From: an uncultured Caryophanales bacterium
Lineage (GTDB): Bacteria; Bacillota_I; Bacilli_A; RF39; UBA660
NCBI GenBank assembly: GCA_946611235.1
Contig: CAMODE010000036.1
Location: 1-43,037 of the forward strand
DNA length: 43,037 bases
Direction: 5' to 3'
Shown here: piece after piece, positions 32,271 to 40,894 of the stretch
Position numbering within the stretch: position 1 is the first letter of the stretch
How the letters are laid out: each line of letters starts with the position of its first letter
Made by a program: the position numbers and the translations under genes
Notes under the pieces: model-generated
Databases searched by the model: none
Seen by the model: only the letters and a program-made list of their open reading frames with translations
Told to the model about the DNA's origin: nothing

Positions 32271-32510
32271 TATATTATTTACAAACATAGGGAGTATTTC
32301 TTTAAGTTTATCTTCTCCTGTCACCTCAGAAATAATCTTAATATTGTCATTTTCTTCTACTGTTACAAGCTTAAAATTATTCTCTATATCAGTTTCCATA
32401 GTATTTATCTTTGCAATATAATAATATTCAATATTATTATATAATACTTTATCTAAAACTAAATATTTTTCTCCATTACCCAAAGTAACAACTTTATCTA
32501 CATTTAGCAT
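32268..32510 (-). CDS. DUF1292-like small protein
   Basis: An 80-aa protein with the short beta domain seen in DUF1292-type proteins (VTLGNGEKYLVLDKVLYNNIEYYYIAK) and a C-terminal helix. It lies 14 bp after the coiled-coil gene at 32525 with AGGGGA at the start, so it belongs to that operon. The other DUF1292-like copy is at 7898. The family's function is unknown; the assignment rests on general pattern. Confidence 0.55.
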   Translation of the reverse strand: MLNVDKVVTLGNGEKYLVLDKVLYNNIEYYYIAKINTMETDIENNFKLVTVEENDNIKIISEVTGEDKLKEILPMFVNNI

Positions 32511-32524
32511 TTTATCTATCCCCT

Positions 32525-34129
32525 TTAATTACTAGTCTCTGGAAAGCCCAAATTATCTTCACTATTATTTAAATTATCATTAATTACAGGAATATTAATA
32601 TTCGGAAAATCACTAGTTTCTATCTTAGAATCAGATACAGGTATCCAAAAAGAATTACTATTTTCTCCATTATTATTATCTAATCTAGGTATTAGTTCAT
32701 CTAAATTGTTATCTGCAACTTCACTATTTATTTCTTCATTATTATTTTCAAAAGAATTAGCACCTTCTACTGGAAGTTCACGATTTTCTTCTTTTTCTTC
32801 CGAAATAGTATTTAATTCACTTAAATCATTATTATTATCAGTAATTAAATCAAAATTGTAATCACTACTCATCGTTTCAGTGTTTAATTTTTTATTAACT
32901 TTGTCTCTTACACTTGCACCTTTTAATTTAGCAAGACCAACATTTAAAGTAGGTGGATAATCGTTAATAGCTACTATTTCATATGGATTATATTCTCTAT
33001 TAACTATTTTATCTTCATTTTTTTCAAGAATATCAAGTGAATTAATTGATACATCAGTTTCTTTTTCATCATACTTATCAACTAAATTATATTCACTAAG
33101 TATAGCAAGTATTTCAGGTTCCTTAGTAATTTCTTCAAGTTCTTTTAATCTTTCTTCTTTAAAATCAATTCTACTTGTATAATTAGCTATATTATCAAGA
33201 ATTTCTTTCTCGTTATTAAGTATTTTACCTTGTTCTAACATTACACTTTCAAAAGGAAGAAGGATATCACTTTCAACATTAATGCTCTTTCTTTCTTCAA
33301 ACAAATTATTGATAACATCTCTCTTTTCAAGAATATCTTTAAATTCATCTTCAAAATTAATAACAAGTTTATATATCTTAAGAATAATTTCTCTATCCTT
33401 CCATAAAGAATAACTTTTACTAGCCTCTTCAATATAAGACTCATATTCATCATCCATACCACTAGATAATAAACTATTCACACTTTCTTTAGTAATATCT
33501 AGTGTTTCTTTTGTATCTTTAGCTTTCTTACTAACTTCACTTAAAATATCAATAATATTTTCTTCTTCAATACTACTATAATATTCATCAGAACTTACAC
33601 TAGTAACAAAGGAAGAATAAAGCTCATCTTCTAATATTTTATTTTTTTCTAAATATTCATCTCTCTTTTTTTCTTCTTCATTAAGTTTTTCTACAAGATT
33701 TTCTTTATTCTCTTTTATATCTTCAATTTCTTTTGTTGTATCTAAGTATTTAGTAATATATTTAAGTCTTTCTTTCTTGTTATTAAGCTCCGATTCCGAT
33801 ACAATAAGTTGAAGATTCTTAATATATTTACCCGTAGTTCGATGAAAATCACCTGCTAGTGAACTTCTTTTTTCTAATCTATCTTCAAGCAAATTAATTA
33901 ATTTTTCAAGTCTTTCTCTTTCTTTTTCCAAAGTTTCTTTAGGTGAAATAAGATCCTTTAATTCTTTTTGAAACTCTTCATTATAATAAGCATCAATCTT
34001 TTGAGCATATTTTTCATAGTTATCTACTACTTCTTCCGAAGTACCTTCGCCTTTTGCATTATCAAGTTTAATTCTCATTTCAAATATTTTACATAAATTT
34101 TGAAATGTTTTTATAGAGTTTCCTTCCAT
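32525..34129 (-). CDS. Large coiled-coil protein with acidic disordered tail (paralog 1)
   Basis: A 534-aa protein with no family I recognise. Residues about 30-380 are long Lys/Glu-rich helices and coiled coil. The last 150 residues are Asn/Asp/Ser-rich and look disordered. There is no signal or membrane segment. It shares its build with the upstream neighbour: an N-terminal helix pair ending in L(E)..RLEKLINLLEDR, an F...TGKY segment, a coiled-coil middle, then a tail. Its start overlaps that gene by 19 bp. A role in cell shape, division or as a scaffold is conceivable but unsupported. Confidence 0.7.
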   Translation of the reverse strand: MEGNSIKTFQNLCKIFEMRIKLDNAKGEGTSEEVVDNYEKYAQKIDAYYNEEFQKELKDLISPKETLEKERERLEKLINLLEDRLEKRSSLAGDFHRTTGKYIKNLQLIVSESELNNKKERLKYITKYLDTTKEIEDIKENKENLVEKLNEEEKKRDEYLEKNKILEDELYSSFVTSVSSDEYYSSIEEENIIDILSEVSKKAKDTKETLDITKESVNSLLSSGMDDEYESYIEEASKSYSLWKDREIILKIYKLVINFEDEFKDILEKRDVINNLFEERKSINVESDILLPFESVMLEQGKILNNEKEILDNIANYTSRIDFKEERLKELEEITKEPEILAILSEYNLVDKYDEKETDVSINSLDILEKNEDKIVNREYNPYEIVAINDYPPTLNVGLAKLKGASVRDKVNKKLNTETMSSDYNFDLITDNNNDLSELNTISEEKEENRELPVEGANSFENNNEEINSEVADNNLDELIPRLDNNNGENSNSFWIPVSDSKIETSDFPNINIPVINDNLNNSEDNLGFPETSN

Positions 34130-35739
34130 AGTATCTCACCTTCTTCTTTATTCTTTTTAGGAAGTTTTTCTTCTTCTATTAATTCTGGTTTTAAATTATT
34201 ATTCTCAATAACTGGAATATCATCAAAATCATTTATATCAAATTTAACTTCCTCTTTAGCCTCTTCCTTTTTATCCTTAATATCTATATCATCAAAACTA
34301 ATTGATAAATCTACTGGATTAGAACTTTCAACAAATAAATCTTTTGTTTTATCATCATTCCAAAAATCATTATCAACTTCTACTTCTTCGGTCATTTCTT
34401 CTAAAATACTTTTTTCCTCAGGCTCTATATTAGGTTTAACCTCATCTTTCTTAGGAAAAATATCATCTATAGTCATATTTTTAAATGGATTAGTATATTC
34501 TTCTTTTTTAGTGCCAATAACAGTATTATCTTGAAGTTCTTTAACCTTACTTAATCTTTCATGTTGTTCTTTCATTCTTGCTTCTTCAATTAGTTTTTGT
34601 CTTCTTCTTCTTGAAGCTTCTAATTTTTGTTCTTCAAGTAGTCTTGCCTGTTTTTCTTGATATTCTTTTTTCTTAGCAAGTTTAATCTGCTCTTCTCTAA
34701 TTCTATTCTCATTCTTAACAAGTTCATCTAAAACAACTTTAAATTCTTTTGAAGTATTCTCATCTTCTAATACTGTCATTCTCTCTCTCTTAATAAGTCT
34801 TTCGCTCTTTAAACTCTCATAAGTATCAATATCTTGTTTTTGTAATCTAATTGTATTAAGTTCTTTAGATAATTCTTCATTAATTTCTCGATATAAATCA
34901 CTTTCTGGTATTTCCTTTAAGATACTATCTATTTCTTCTCTCTTACGAAGTAGTGAATCATAGTCTTCAGTTTTCTTATCATATATTTTCATTAATTTTA
35001 AAGCATATAACTCTTCATGATATTTATTATATTCTAAAGTAACTTCCGATAAAATATTGTCACATTCAAGTATCATATAAGTATTATTAATATCTTTAGC
35101 ACTCTTTAAGTTTTCTCTTGCCATATCAAGTGCATATTTCAAAGTAGTATGTTTTTCTTCAATATCTTTTTCATTAGAAGTAAGTCCATATAAATTAAGT
35201 TTTTCAAAAGCTTTATTAACTAAATCTTCTAATTTATTTTCTAATATATCATCTAGTCTAGTATTAGCCTTTACATTACGAGAAGCTTCACTAATCTTAA
35301 TATCAAGTGATTTCATCTCATTCATAATCTTTTCTTGTTCTTCTTTATTTTTCTCATATGTTTCTATAATATCTAATCTTCTCTTAAATATTGTAAGTTT
35401 ATCTTCCCCTAAAAAAGTTGTAAGTTCTACTAGTGAACCAGTTATCTTTTTGTGCTCACTCTTTCTCTCATCCAAATATTTTCTTCTTTCTTCAATAATA
35501 CTAATTAATCTTCTAAGTCTAGTTTTTTCTTCTTCAAATGATGCAGCTTCTTCGCCAAGTACATGCATATATTCTTCTTCATACTCTGTATTCGTCTCTA
35601 ATAAAATTTGTTTCTCAATCTTATCCAATTGATCACATATTCTTTCTCTTGTACTTTCATCTTTTGCTAAGTCTAGACTACTTAGAAACATATCATATTG
35701 TTTTAATCTTCTAACTACTTCTCTATTAGTATAGTTCAC
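34111..35739 (-). CDS. Large coiled-coil protein with acidic disordered tail (paralog 2)
   Basis: A 542-aa protein, cytoplasmic by prediction, with helical coiled coil over about residues 10-400. A basic stretch in the middle (SRRRRQKLIEEARMKE, about 380) is followed by an acidic, low-complexity tail (about 420-540). RLRRLISIIEERRKYLDER and ITGSLVELTTFLGEDKL line up with corresponding segments of the next gene, so the two are diverged paralogs. The start is GTG, with GAGGTGG about 8 nt upstream. First gene of a three-gene operon ending with a DUF1292-like protein. Confidence 0.7.
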   Translation of the reverse strand: MNYTNREVVRRLKQYDMFLSSLDLAKDESTRERICDQLDKIEKQILLETNTEYEEEYMHVLGEEAASFEEEKTRLRRLISIIEERRKYLDERKSEHKKITGSLVELTTFLGEDKLTIFKRRLDIIETYEKNKEEQEKIMNEMKSLDIKISEASRNVKANTRLDDILENKLEDLVNKAFEKLNLYGLTSNEKDIEEKHTTLKYALDMARENLKSAKDINNTYMILECDNILSEVTLEYNKYHEELYALKLMKIYDKKTEDYDSLLRKREEIDSILKEIPESDLYREINEELSKELNTIRLQKQDIDTYESLKSERLIKRERMTVLEDENTSKEFKVVLDELVKNENRIREEQIKLAKKKEYQEKQARLLEEQKLEASRRRRQKLIEEARMKEQHERLSKVKELQDNTVIGTKKEEYTNPFKNMTIDDIFPKKDEVKPNIEPEEKSILEEMTEEVEVDNDFWNDDKTKDLFVESSNPVDLSISFDDIDIKDKKEEAKEEVKFDINDFDDIPVIENNNLKPELIEEEKLPKKNKEEGEILWKETL

Positions 35740-35798
35740 ACTAAACCACCTCTAGTATAATTATAAATTTTTTGTCTCCTTTTGTCAATTACTATTTC

Positions 35799-36863
35799 TT
35801 ATTTTCTTTTAATAAACCCCGATATAAATATTAGTATAATTAAAATATACATTATAATTCTAATATCATTAATAATAATAAATATCAAACTAAGAATACT
35901 ACTAGTTAAACAAAAAATTATCTCACTTTCTATTAAATAACCTTTTACATTAGTACTATCTATATCATATAAATTCTCTGTAACTACAATATCATATACC
36001 TTTAGAAGTAGTCCTTCTAAAAATACTATAATAAGCATTATATATTTACTAAATATATTGAGTTTTAATATCAATAATATACATAATAATATATTAAAAT
36101 ATTTAAAGTATTTATTATCATCTACTTTTCTGACAAAGAAATAAGTAAATATACAAGAAGACAACCCTATTATAGAAGAAGTAATACCTACATATTTAAT
36201 ACTATTATTAATAAATAAAAAAATATATAATGGTTCTATTGATAAGAATATACTCTTACCTTGTTCTAAGATATAAAATATCTTCTTATTTATATTTATT
36301 TTATCAAATTTAATATTACTTTCTTCCTCTCCAATATCCATTTTAAGTATTGGAATAATACTAATAAAAGACACAATAATAACCATAATCGAAAGAAATA
36401 AAGTACTCTTGCTTTCTATATAACCTGATACTAAAGAAGATATAATAATAGCCATATTTGTATAAATAATAATATTACCAATATTATTCTTCTTTTTTTT
36501 ACTTAAAGACTTAATAGCAAGATAATGTCTAATACTATGATAACTATATGTTCCTATACTATATATAATACTAAAGATAATTAAATTAAATATACTCATA
36601 TTCATAATACTCATATAATAAAAACTAATACTAAATAATATACTAGATATAATTAAAAGATATTTAATATTAATTTTACCTATTAAATAAATAGTTAAAG
36701 TACATATAATACTACCTATAAAATAAAAAATAGAATAAAAAATAAATATATCTTTAATACTATATCCCATTTTATATAAAATAACTGAAGAAAAAACATT
36801 ACCTATATTTCTAGCTAATGTAGATATTAAAATAAAATAATTATATCTTTTAATATTATTCAT
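35799..36863 (-). CDS. MFS-like multi-pass membrane protein
   Basis: A 354-aa protein with about ten to twelve hydrophobic helices and few charged loops, except KKKKNN near the middle, which fits the central loop of a major facilitator. The repeated SxxY and GY motifs resemble Bacillota MFS proteins of unknown substrate. No signature proves the transported compound. I start at ATG 36863 with GGTGA near it; the track ORF runs 15 codons further upstream. It is divergent from the radical SAM gene. Confidence 0.7.
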   Translation of the reverse strand: MNNIKRYNYFILISTLARNIGNVFSSVILYKMGYSIKDIFIFYSIFYFIGSIICTLTIYLIGKINIKYLLIISSILFSISFYYMSIMNMSIFNLIIFSIIYSIGTYSYHSIRHYLAIKSLSKKKKNNIGNIIIYTNMAIIISSLVSGYIESKSTLFLSIMVIIVSFISIIPILKMDIGEEESNIKFDKININKKIFYILEQGKSIFLSIEPLYIFLFINNSIKYVGITSSIIGLSSCIFTYFFVRKVDDNKYFKYFNILLCILLILKLNIFSKYIMLIIVFLEGLLLKVYDIVVTENLYDIDSTNVKGYLIESEIIFCLTSSILSLIFIIINDIRIIMYILIILIFISGFIKRK

Positions 36864-36924
36864 ATCTTCACCATTAATATTATGTATTTTTTTAATTTTA
36901 TGATACAATATATCCGAGGTGTTT

Positions 36925-37863
36925 ATGTTTAAATATAGTCTAGATAATAAAAGATATCATACTCTTAATTATTATTTTAAAAATAAATTTAATTCTAAAG
37001 TATTTAAAGTAAGTTTAAATGCAGGTTTTACTTGTCCTAATATAGATGGAACCAAAGGATACGGTGGATGCATATATTGTTCTAAATTAGGCTCAGGAGA
37101 ACATGGAGGTAATCCGCGTATTGATTTAACTACCCAGTTCTATGAAGTAAAAGAAGTAATTGATAAAAAATGGCCAAATAGTAAGTATATAGCCTACTTT
37201 CAAGCAAGAACTAATACTTATGCTCCTCTTGATATTCTAAAGAAAAAATATGAAGAAGTATTAAAAATAGATAATGTAATTGGATTATTTATTGCAACTA
37301 GATGTGACTCAATAACTGAAGATACTCTAGATTACTTAGAAGAACTAAGTAAAAGGACCTTTCTTACTATTGAACTAGGTCTTCAGTCAATCCATGAATC
37401 AACATCTATTCTAATTAATAGAGGTCATACTCTAAAAGAATTTGATGACATGGTAAAAAAATTAAGAAAAAAGGGTATTAATGTCGTTGTTCATATCATT
37501 AATTCCCTTCCATATGAAACTGAAGAAATGATGTTAGATACCGTAAGGCACTTAAATACTTTAGATATTCAAGGAATTAAGATACATATGTTAAATATAA
37601 CAAAAGATACTCCAATAGAAAGAATGTATTTAGATAATAAGTTTAAATTATTATCTAAAGAAGAATATATCGATATTGTTATAAAACAGTTAGAAATACT
37701 AAATCCCAAAATAGTAGTCCATCGAATAACATCAGATCCTGATAAAGATACTTTAATAGCCCCAGAATGGTTACTAAAAAAATTCTGTGTTCTTAATGAT
37801 ATCGATAAAGAAATGGTAAAAAGAGATACATATCAAGGTAAATATTATAAAGATTCTTTATAG
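36925..37863 (+). CDS. Radical SAM protein, YhcC/TIGR01212 family
   Basis: A 312-aa radical SAM enzyme. The cluster motif is spread as CPNIDGTKGYGGCIYC, the Cx9-11CxxC variant typical of the YhcC group. LGLQSIHESTSILINRGHT, VVVHIINSLPYETEEMM and the C-terminal block with HRITSDPDKDTLIAP follow the family pattern. Substrate unknown in the family; a tRNA modification role has been suggested. I start at ATG 36925 with GAGGTG upstream. Confidence 0.92.
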   Translation: MFKYSLDNKRYHTLNYYFKNKFNSKVFKVSLNAGFTCPNIDGTKGYGGCIYCSKLGSGEHGGNPRIDLTTQFYEVKEVIDKKWPNSKYIAYFQARTNTYAPLDILKKKYEEVLKIDNVIGLFIATRCDSITEDTLDYLEELSKRTFLTIELGLQSIHESTSILINRGHTLKEFDDMVKKLRKKGINVVVHIINSLPYETEEMMLDTVRHLNTLDIQGIKIHMLNITKDTPIERMYLDNKFKLLSKEEYIDIVIKQLEILNPKIVVHRITSDPDKDTLIAPEWLLKKFCVLNDIDKEMVKRDTYQGKYYKDSL

Positions 37864-37876
37864 AAGGATCTTTTTT
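37851..37876 (+). terminator. Radical SAM gene terminator
   Basis: AAAGATTCTT pairs with AAGGATCTTT (one G-T pair) around a 4-nt loop, followed by a run of seven T. It overlaps the stop codon. Confidence 0.8.
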
Positions 37877-37877
37877 T

Positions 37878-37953
37878 CTTTACGCTTCGCTAACAGTTTA
37901 TTTGTTTCACAAATAAACATACTAGTATTAGATTATTCCTTTATTAATATCTT
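37878..37953. repeat. Dispersed two-hairpin element, copy B
   Basis: The same 35-nt core as copy A (21932), with hairpin GTTTATTTG / CAAATAAAC and loop tttca, and a short GC-ttc-GC hairpin before it. CATACT is followed by similar bases (ATTAG, then TCCTTTAT) for about 30 nt in both copies. It too lies just after a plus-strand gene terminator. Confidence 0.7.
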
Positions 37954-38082
37954 ACACTAATACATATTCTTTAGATTTAATCCTTTTATCACTACAGTAC
38001 TCCATAATAAATTTATTGCTCTTATCACAAAAACAAGTTTATTTTGACTTTTAACACTGTCTAATATTAGTCTAATAGAAAT

Positions 38083-38916
38083 TTAACGTTCTCCTATTTT
38101 TTTAATTATTTCATAAGTTTTTAATATATAAATTTTATCTGATAGCTTATTAAAAAAAATTTGAGAAGTATCAATAGTCTTATTCATACTTATTAATTTT
38201 TGATTTTTTGTAATTAATTCCATATTTTCAATAAGAATTTTTGAAAATCTAGAATCATAATTATTAAATATAAAATTATCAACAGAATTATACATTAGTA
38301 TTTTTGCTGCATTAATAACCCCTATACCATTAATGCCTTTAATATTATCGCTTTTATCTCCAACTAATGATTTAAATAAAACATATTGTTTTGGCAATAT
38401 ACCATATTTTTTAATAACTTCATCTTCAGAAAATAAAATACCCTTTTTTCCCCTAGGAACATATAAAAATATATTATTATCTACCAATTGTATGAAGTCA
38501 GAATCAGTAGAAACTATGATATATTGATTACCCTTATTCCTAAATATTATTGATGCTATATAATCATCAGCTTCATTATTTTCAACTTCTAAATACGAAA
38601 CTTCTAAATATTCTAAAGCTCTTTTTATTAAAGGCAATTGAGAAAATGGATTTTCTTCTTCTGGAACATTTGTATAATCAATTCTATTTTGTTTGTAATT
38701 CAAATCAATTTTCAAGTTGTTATCTTTACTAGTTTGGCTATCAAAAATTACAATCAATGAATACGGTTTAAATTCATCAACAATTTTTTTTAAACTACCA
38801 ATAAATCCAATTAGTCCTCTTATCTCTTTTCCTTTAGTGTTTTTTATAGAAGATGGTATTCCATAAAACATTCTAAACAACAAATTATGGCCATCTATTA
38901 AAACAATTTTCTTCAT
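38083..38916 (-). CDS. Stand-alone 5'-3' exonuclease (Pol I 5' nuclease-like)
   Basis: A 277-aa FEN-type nuclease without polymerase domain. MKKIVLIDGHNLLFRMFYG opens it. Metal-binding acidic residues are in VIFDSQ, ENNEADDYIASI and VSTDSDFIQLV, and the helix-hairpin-helix is LVGDKSDNIKGINGIG. It should trim flaps or RNA primers. The track begins 34 codons earlier; I start at ATG 38916, because AAGGA lies 8 nt upstream, and the extra part is a structured leader rather than protein. It follows rseP with a 129-nt gap. Confidence 0.9.
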   Translation of the reverse strand: MKKIVLIDGHNLLFRMFYGIPSSIKNTKGKEIRGLIGFIGSLKKIVDEFKPYSLIVIFDSQTSKDNNLKIDLNYKQNRIDYTNVPEEENPFSQLPLIKRALEYLEVSYLEVENNEADDYIASIIFRNKGNQYIIVSTDSDFIQLVDNNIFLYVPRGKKGILFSEDEVIKKYGILPKQYVLFKSLVGDKSDNIKGINGIGVINAAKILMYNSVDNFIFNNYDSRFSKILIENMELITKNQKLISMNKTIDTSQIFFNKLSDKIYILKTYEIIKKIGER

Positions 38917-39000
38917 AAAGTAATCCTTTCTAAACCAAAAGATAGATATGATTAGATCATACCTATCCCTAGGCCCTAGTCCAAAAGACCAATAGTTTAA
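38917..39000 (-). promoter_or_regulatory. Structured 5' leader of the exonuclease gene
   Basis: Reading towards the gene, a GTC/GAC hairpin and the palindrome CTAGG-g-CCTAG (38969-38979, unusually GC-rich here) come first. A 12-bp stem, GATAGGTATGAT / ATCATATCTATC with loop cta (38941-38967), follows and is itself followed by TTTT before the ribosome site. This looks like an attenuator or a regulatory RNA, but I know no riboswitch with this pattern. Confidence 0.45.
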
Positions 39001-39045
39001 ATTATTATAGTAAAACAATATAAAACAAAATATAATTAAAAATCT

Positions 39046-40086
39046 TTATATTAATCTTAATATATCATTAAATGTAACAAATATCATAAGAAGCATAAGA
39101 AAGGCAAATCCTATTCCATTAACCATTGCTTCTACTTTTACTGGAACTCTTTTTCTTCTTATCTTTTCAATTATTAAGAATACTACTCTACCACCATCAA
39201 ATGCAGGAAATGGTAGTAAATTAATAAATCCTACATTAATTGATAAGTATGCCGTTAAATATAATAAATTTGATAGTCCTGCTTTTGATTCTTCCGATAC
39301 TATTGTATAAATACCAATAGGACCAGATAAATCTTTAACCGAAGCTCTACCACTAAATAACTGTTTAATAGTAGTAAACATAAGTTTATATAAACTTAAT
39401 GTAGTCTCACCAGCATATTTAATAGATGGTATAAATCCTTTATTAACTTTTGTATCTAATGCAATACCAATAACATATTTATCCTTTCCATCTTCTCCTA
39501 CTACCTTATCAGGAGTTACTCTAACCGTTCTTTCTTTACCATTAGTATCCTTTAATACAAATTCCATTTCTTTACCTTCACTTGTCTGAAGATATAATTG
39601 TATTTCACTAAAACTAGATATTTTATCACCATCAATACTAACGACAGTATCACCTTTTTTAATACCAGATGCTTCCGCAGGCATACCAAGAGTAACATCA
39701 CTAACTATTGGTTTAGTCGTGGCACTACCATATATTAAAGCCATTACAAATAACAATAGAAAAGCAAATATAAAATTATTCATAACCCCTGCAACCATAA
39801 TTAAAAATCTTTGCCATACCGGTTTTGAATATAATTTTCTCTCTTCTGGTATCTTACTATTATCATCAGCATCTTCTCCGGCAAGTGATACAAATCCTCC
39901 AATTGGTATTAATCTAATGCAATATTCAGTCTCTCCCTTTTTCTTTTTAAAATGTAAGAGTTTTGGCCCCATACCAATAGAAAACTCATATACATATACA
40001 CCAAACATTTTTGAAAAGATAAAATGTCCAAATTCATGAACCAAAACAATAGCCCCAAGTATTAATATAAACCATATTATTCCCAT
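39046..40086 (-). CDS. rseP: RIP metalloprotease RseP (site-2 protease, M50)
   Basis: A 346-aa membrane protease that cuts membrane-bound anti-sigma factors or signal peptides. HEFGHFIFSKMFG (zinc ligands), a PDZ domain (about 120-200, with GMPAEASGIKKGDTVVSIDG) and the third ligand motif NLLPFPAFDGGR are all present, with Phe in place of the usual Leu before DGG. Four membrane segments are visible. Next to cdsA on the same strand as in most Bacillota. Confidence 0.95.
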   Translation of the reverse strand: MGIIWFILILGAIVLVHEFGHFIFSKMFGVYVYEFSIGMGPKLLHFKKKKGETEYCIRLIPIGGFVSLAGEDADDNSKIPEERKLYSKPVWQRFLIMVAGVMNNFIFAFLLLFVMALIYGSATTKPIVSDVTLGMPAEASGIKKGDTVVSIDGDKISSFSEIQLYLQTSEGKEMEFVLKDTNGKERTVRVTPDKVVGEDGKDKYVIGIALDTKVNKGFIPSIKYAGETTLSLYKLMFTTIKQLFSGRASVKDLSGPIGIYTIVSEESKAGLSNLLYLTAYLSINVGFINLLPFPAFDGGRVVFLIIEKIRRKRVPVKVEAMVNGIGFAFLMLLMIFVTFNDILRLI

Positions 40087-40098
40087 CTTAATTCCTCC

Positions 40099-40878
40099 TT
40101 AAAACAATAACATCATTATCATTAATCCAAGTGATACAAATATAACACTATCAAATCTATCTAAAATACCACCATGACCAGGTATTAAATTAGAGTAATC
40201 TTTCTTACCAAAATATCTCTTTATACTACTAAATACTAAGTCACCTACTTCACTAAGTACAGTAAGTATAAATGACATAATAATCGTATTAATAAGAGTC
40301 ATATCATTTATAACAGTATAATAGTACATACTACCAATAAAAGTACCCATTAAAGTTCCTATAGTGCTACCTTCAATTGTCTTTTTAGGACTTATCTCTG
40401 TAAATTTATGCTTACCTATTAACATTCCCCCAATATAAGCATATGTATCAGTAATAAAAGAAATAATAAAAATATATATGCATTTATAAATACTATCTGC
40501 TCTCATATTAATAATTGTCATAAAAGAAAAAGCCATAAAAAAGATAATACCTAAAAAATAGAACGCATCATTAATATTATACTTATCTCTATCATCATAA
40601 AAGATAATAGGAATAATTAAACAAAGTATTGGAAGAACAATAAGTACTTTTATATCTATCTTATAAAAAATATTATTAAGTAAGAACAAACATAAAAATA
40701 CATAAGAAATCCCCTTAATAAAAGTAATATTCTTTTTCTCATATTTAATATCAATTAATTCTTTTAATCCAAGAAGAGATGCTCCTGTCATAACAAGGGA
40801 AAATACTTTAGTTCCTAGTATGGCTCCTATTAAAAGTATAGATACAACAATTATAGCTCCTAATATTCTTTTCTTCAT
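40099..40878 (-). CDS. cdsA: Phosphatidate cytidylyltransferase CdsA
   Basis: A 259-aa membrane enzyme that makes CDP-diacylglycerol from phosphatidic acid and CTP. The C-terminal signature is complete: [21 protein letters not shown], then ILDRFDSV. About eight hydrophobic helices are seen. I start at ATG 40878, because AAGG is better spaced there than at the overlapping ATG 40887. It sits 12 bp before rseP on the same strand. Confidence 0.96.
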   Translation of the reverse strand: MKKRILGAIIVVSILLIGAILGTKVFSLVMTGASLLGLKELIDIKYEKKNITFIKGISYVFLCLFLLNNIFYKIDIKVLIVLPILCLIIPIIFYDDRDKYNINDAFYFLGIIFFMAFSFMTIINMRADSIYKCIYIFIISFITDTYAYIGGMLIGKHKFTEISPKKTIEGSTIGTLMGTFIGSMYYYTVINDMTLINTIIMSFILTVLSEVGDLVFSSIKRYFGKKDYSNLIPGHGGILDRFDSVIFVSLGLMIMMLLF

Positions 40879-40894
40879 ATCACACATCCTTTAA

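Noticed and set aside
34100-34534. 144-aa plus-strand ORF opposite the coiled-coil gene
   Set aside because: Serine/Leu-rich shadow of a Glu/Lys-rich gene; typical antisense artefact.
39719-40039. 106-aa plus-strand ORF in rseP
   Set aside because: It is antisense to a conserved protease gene.
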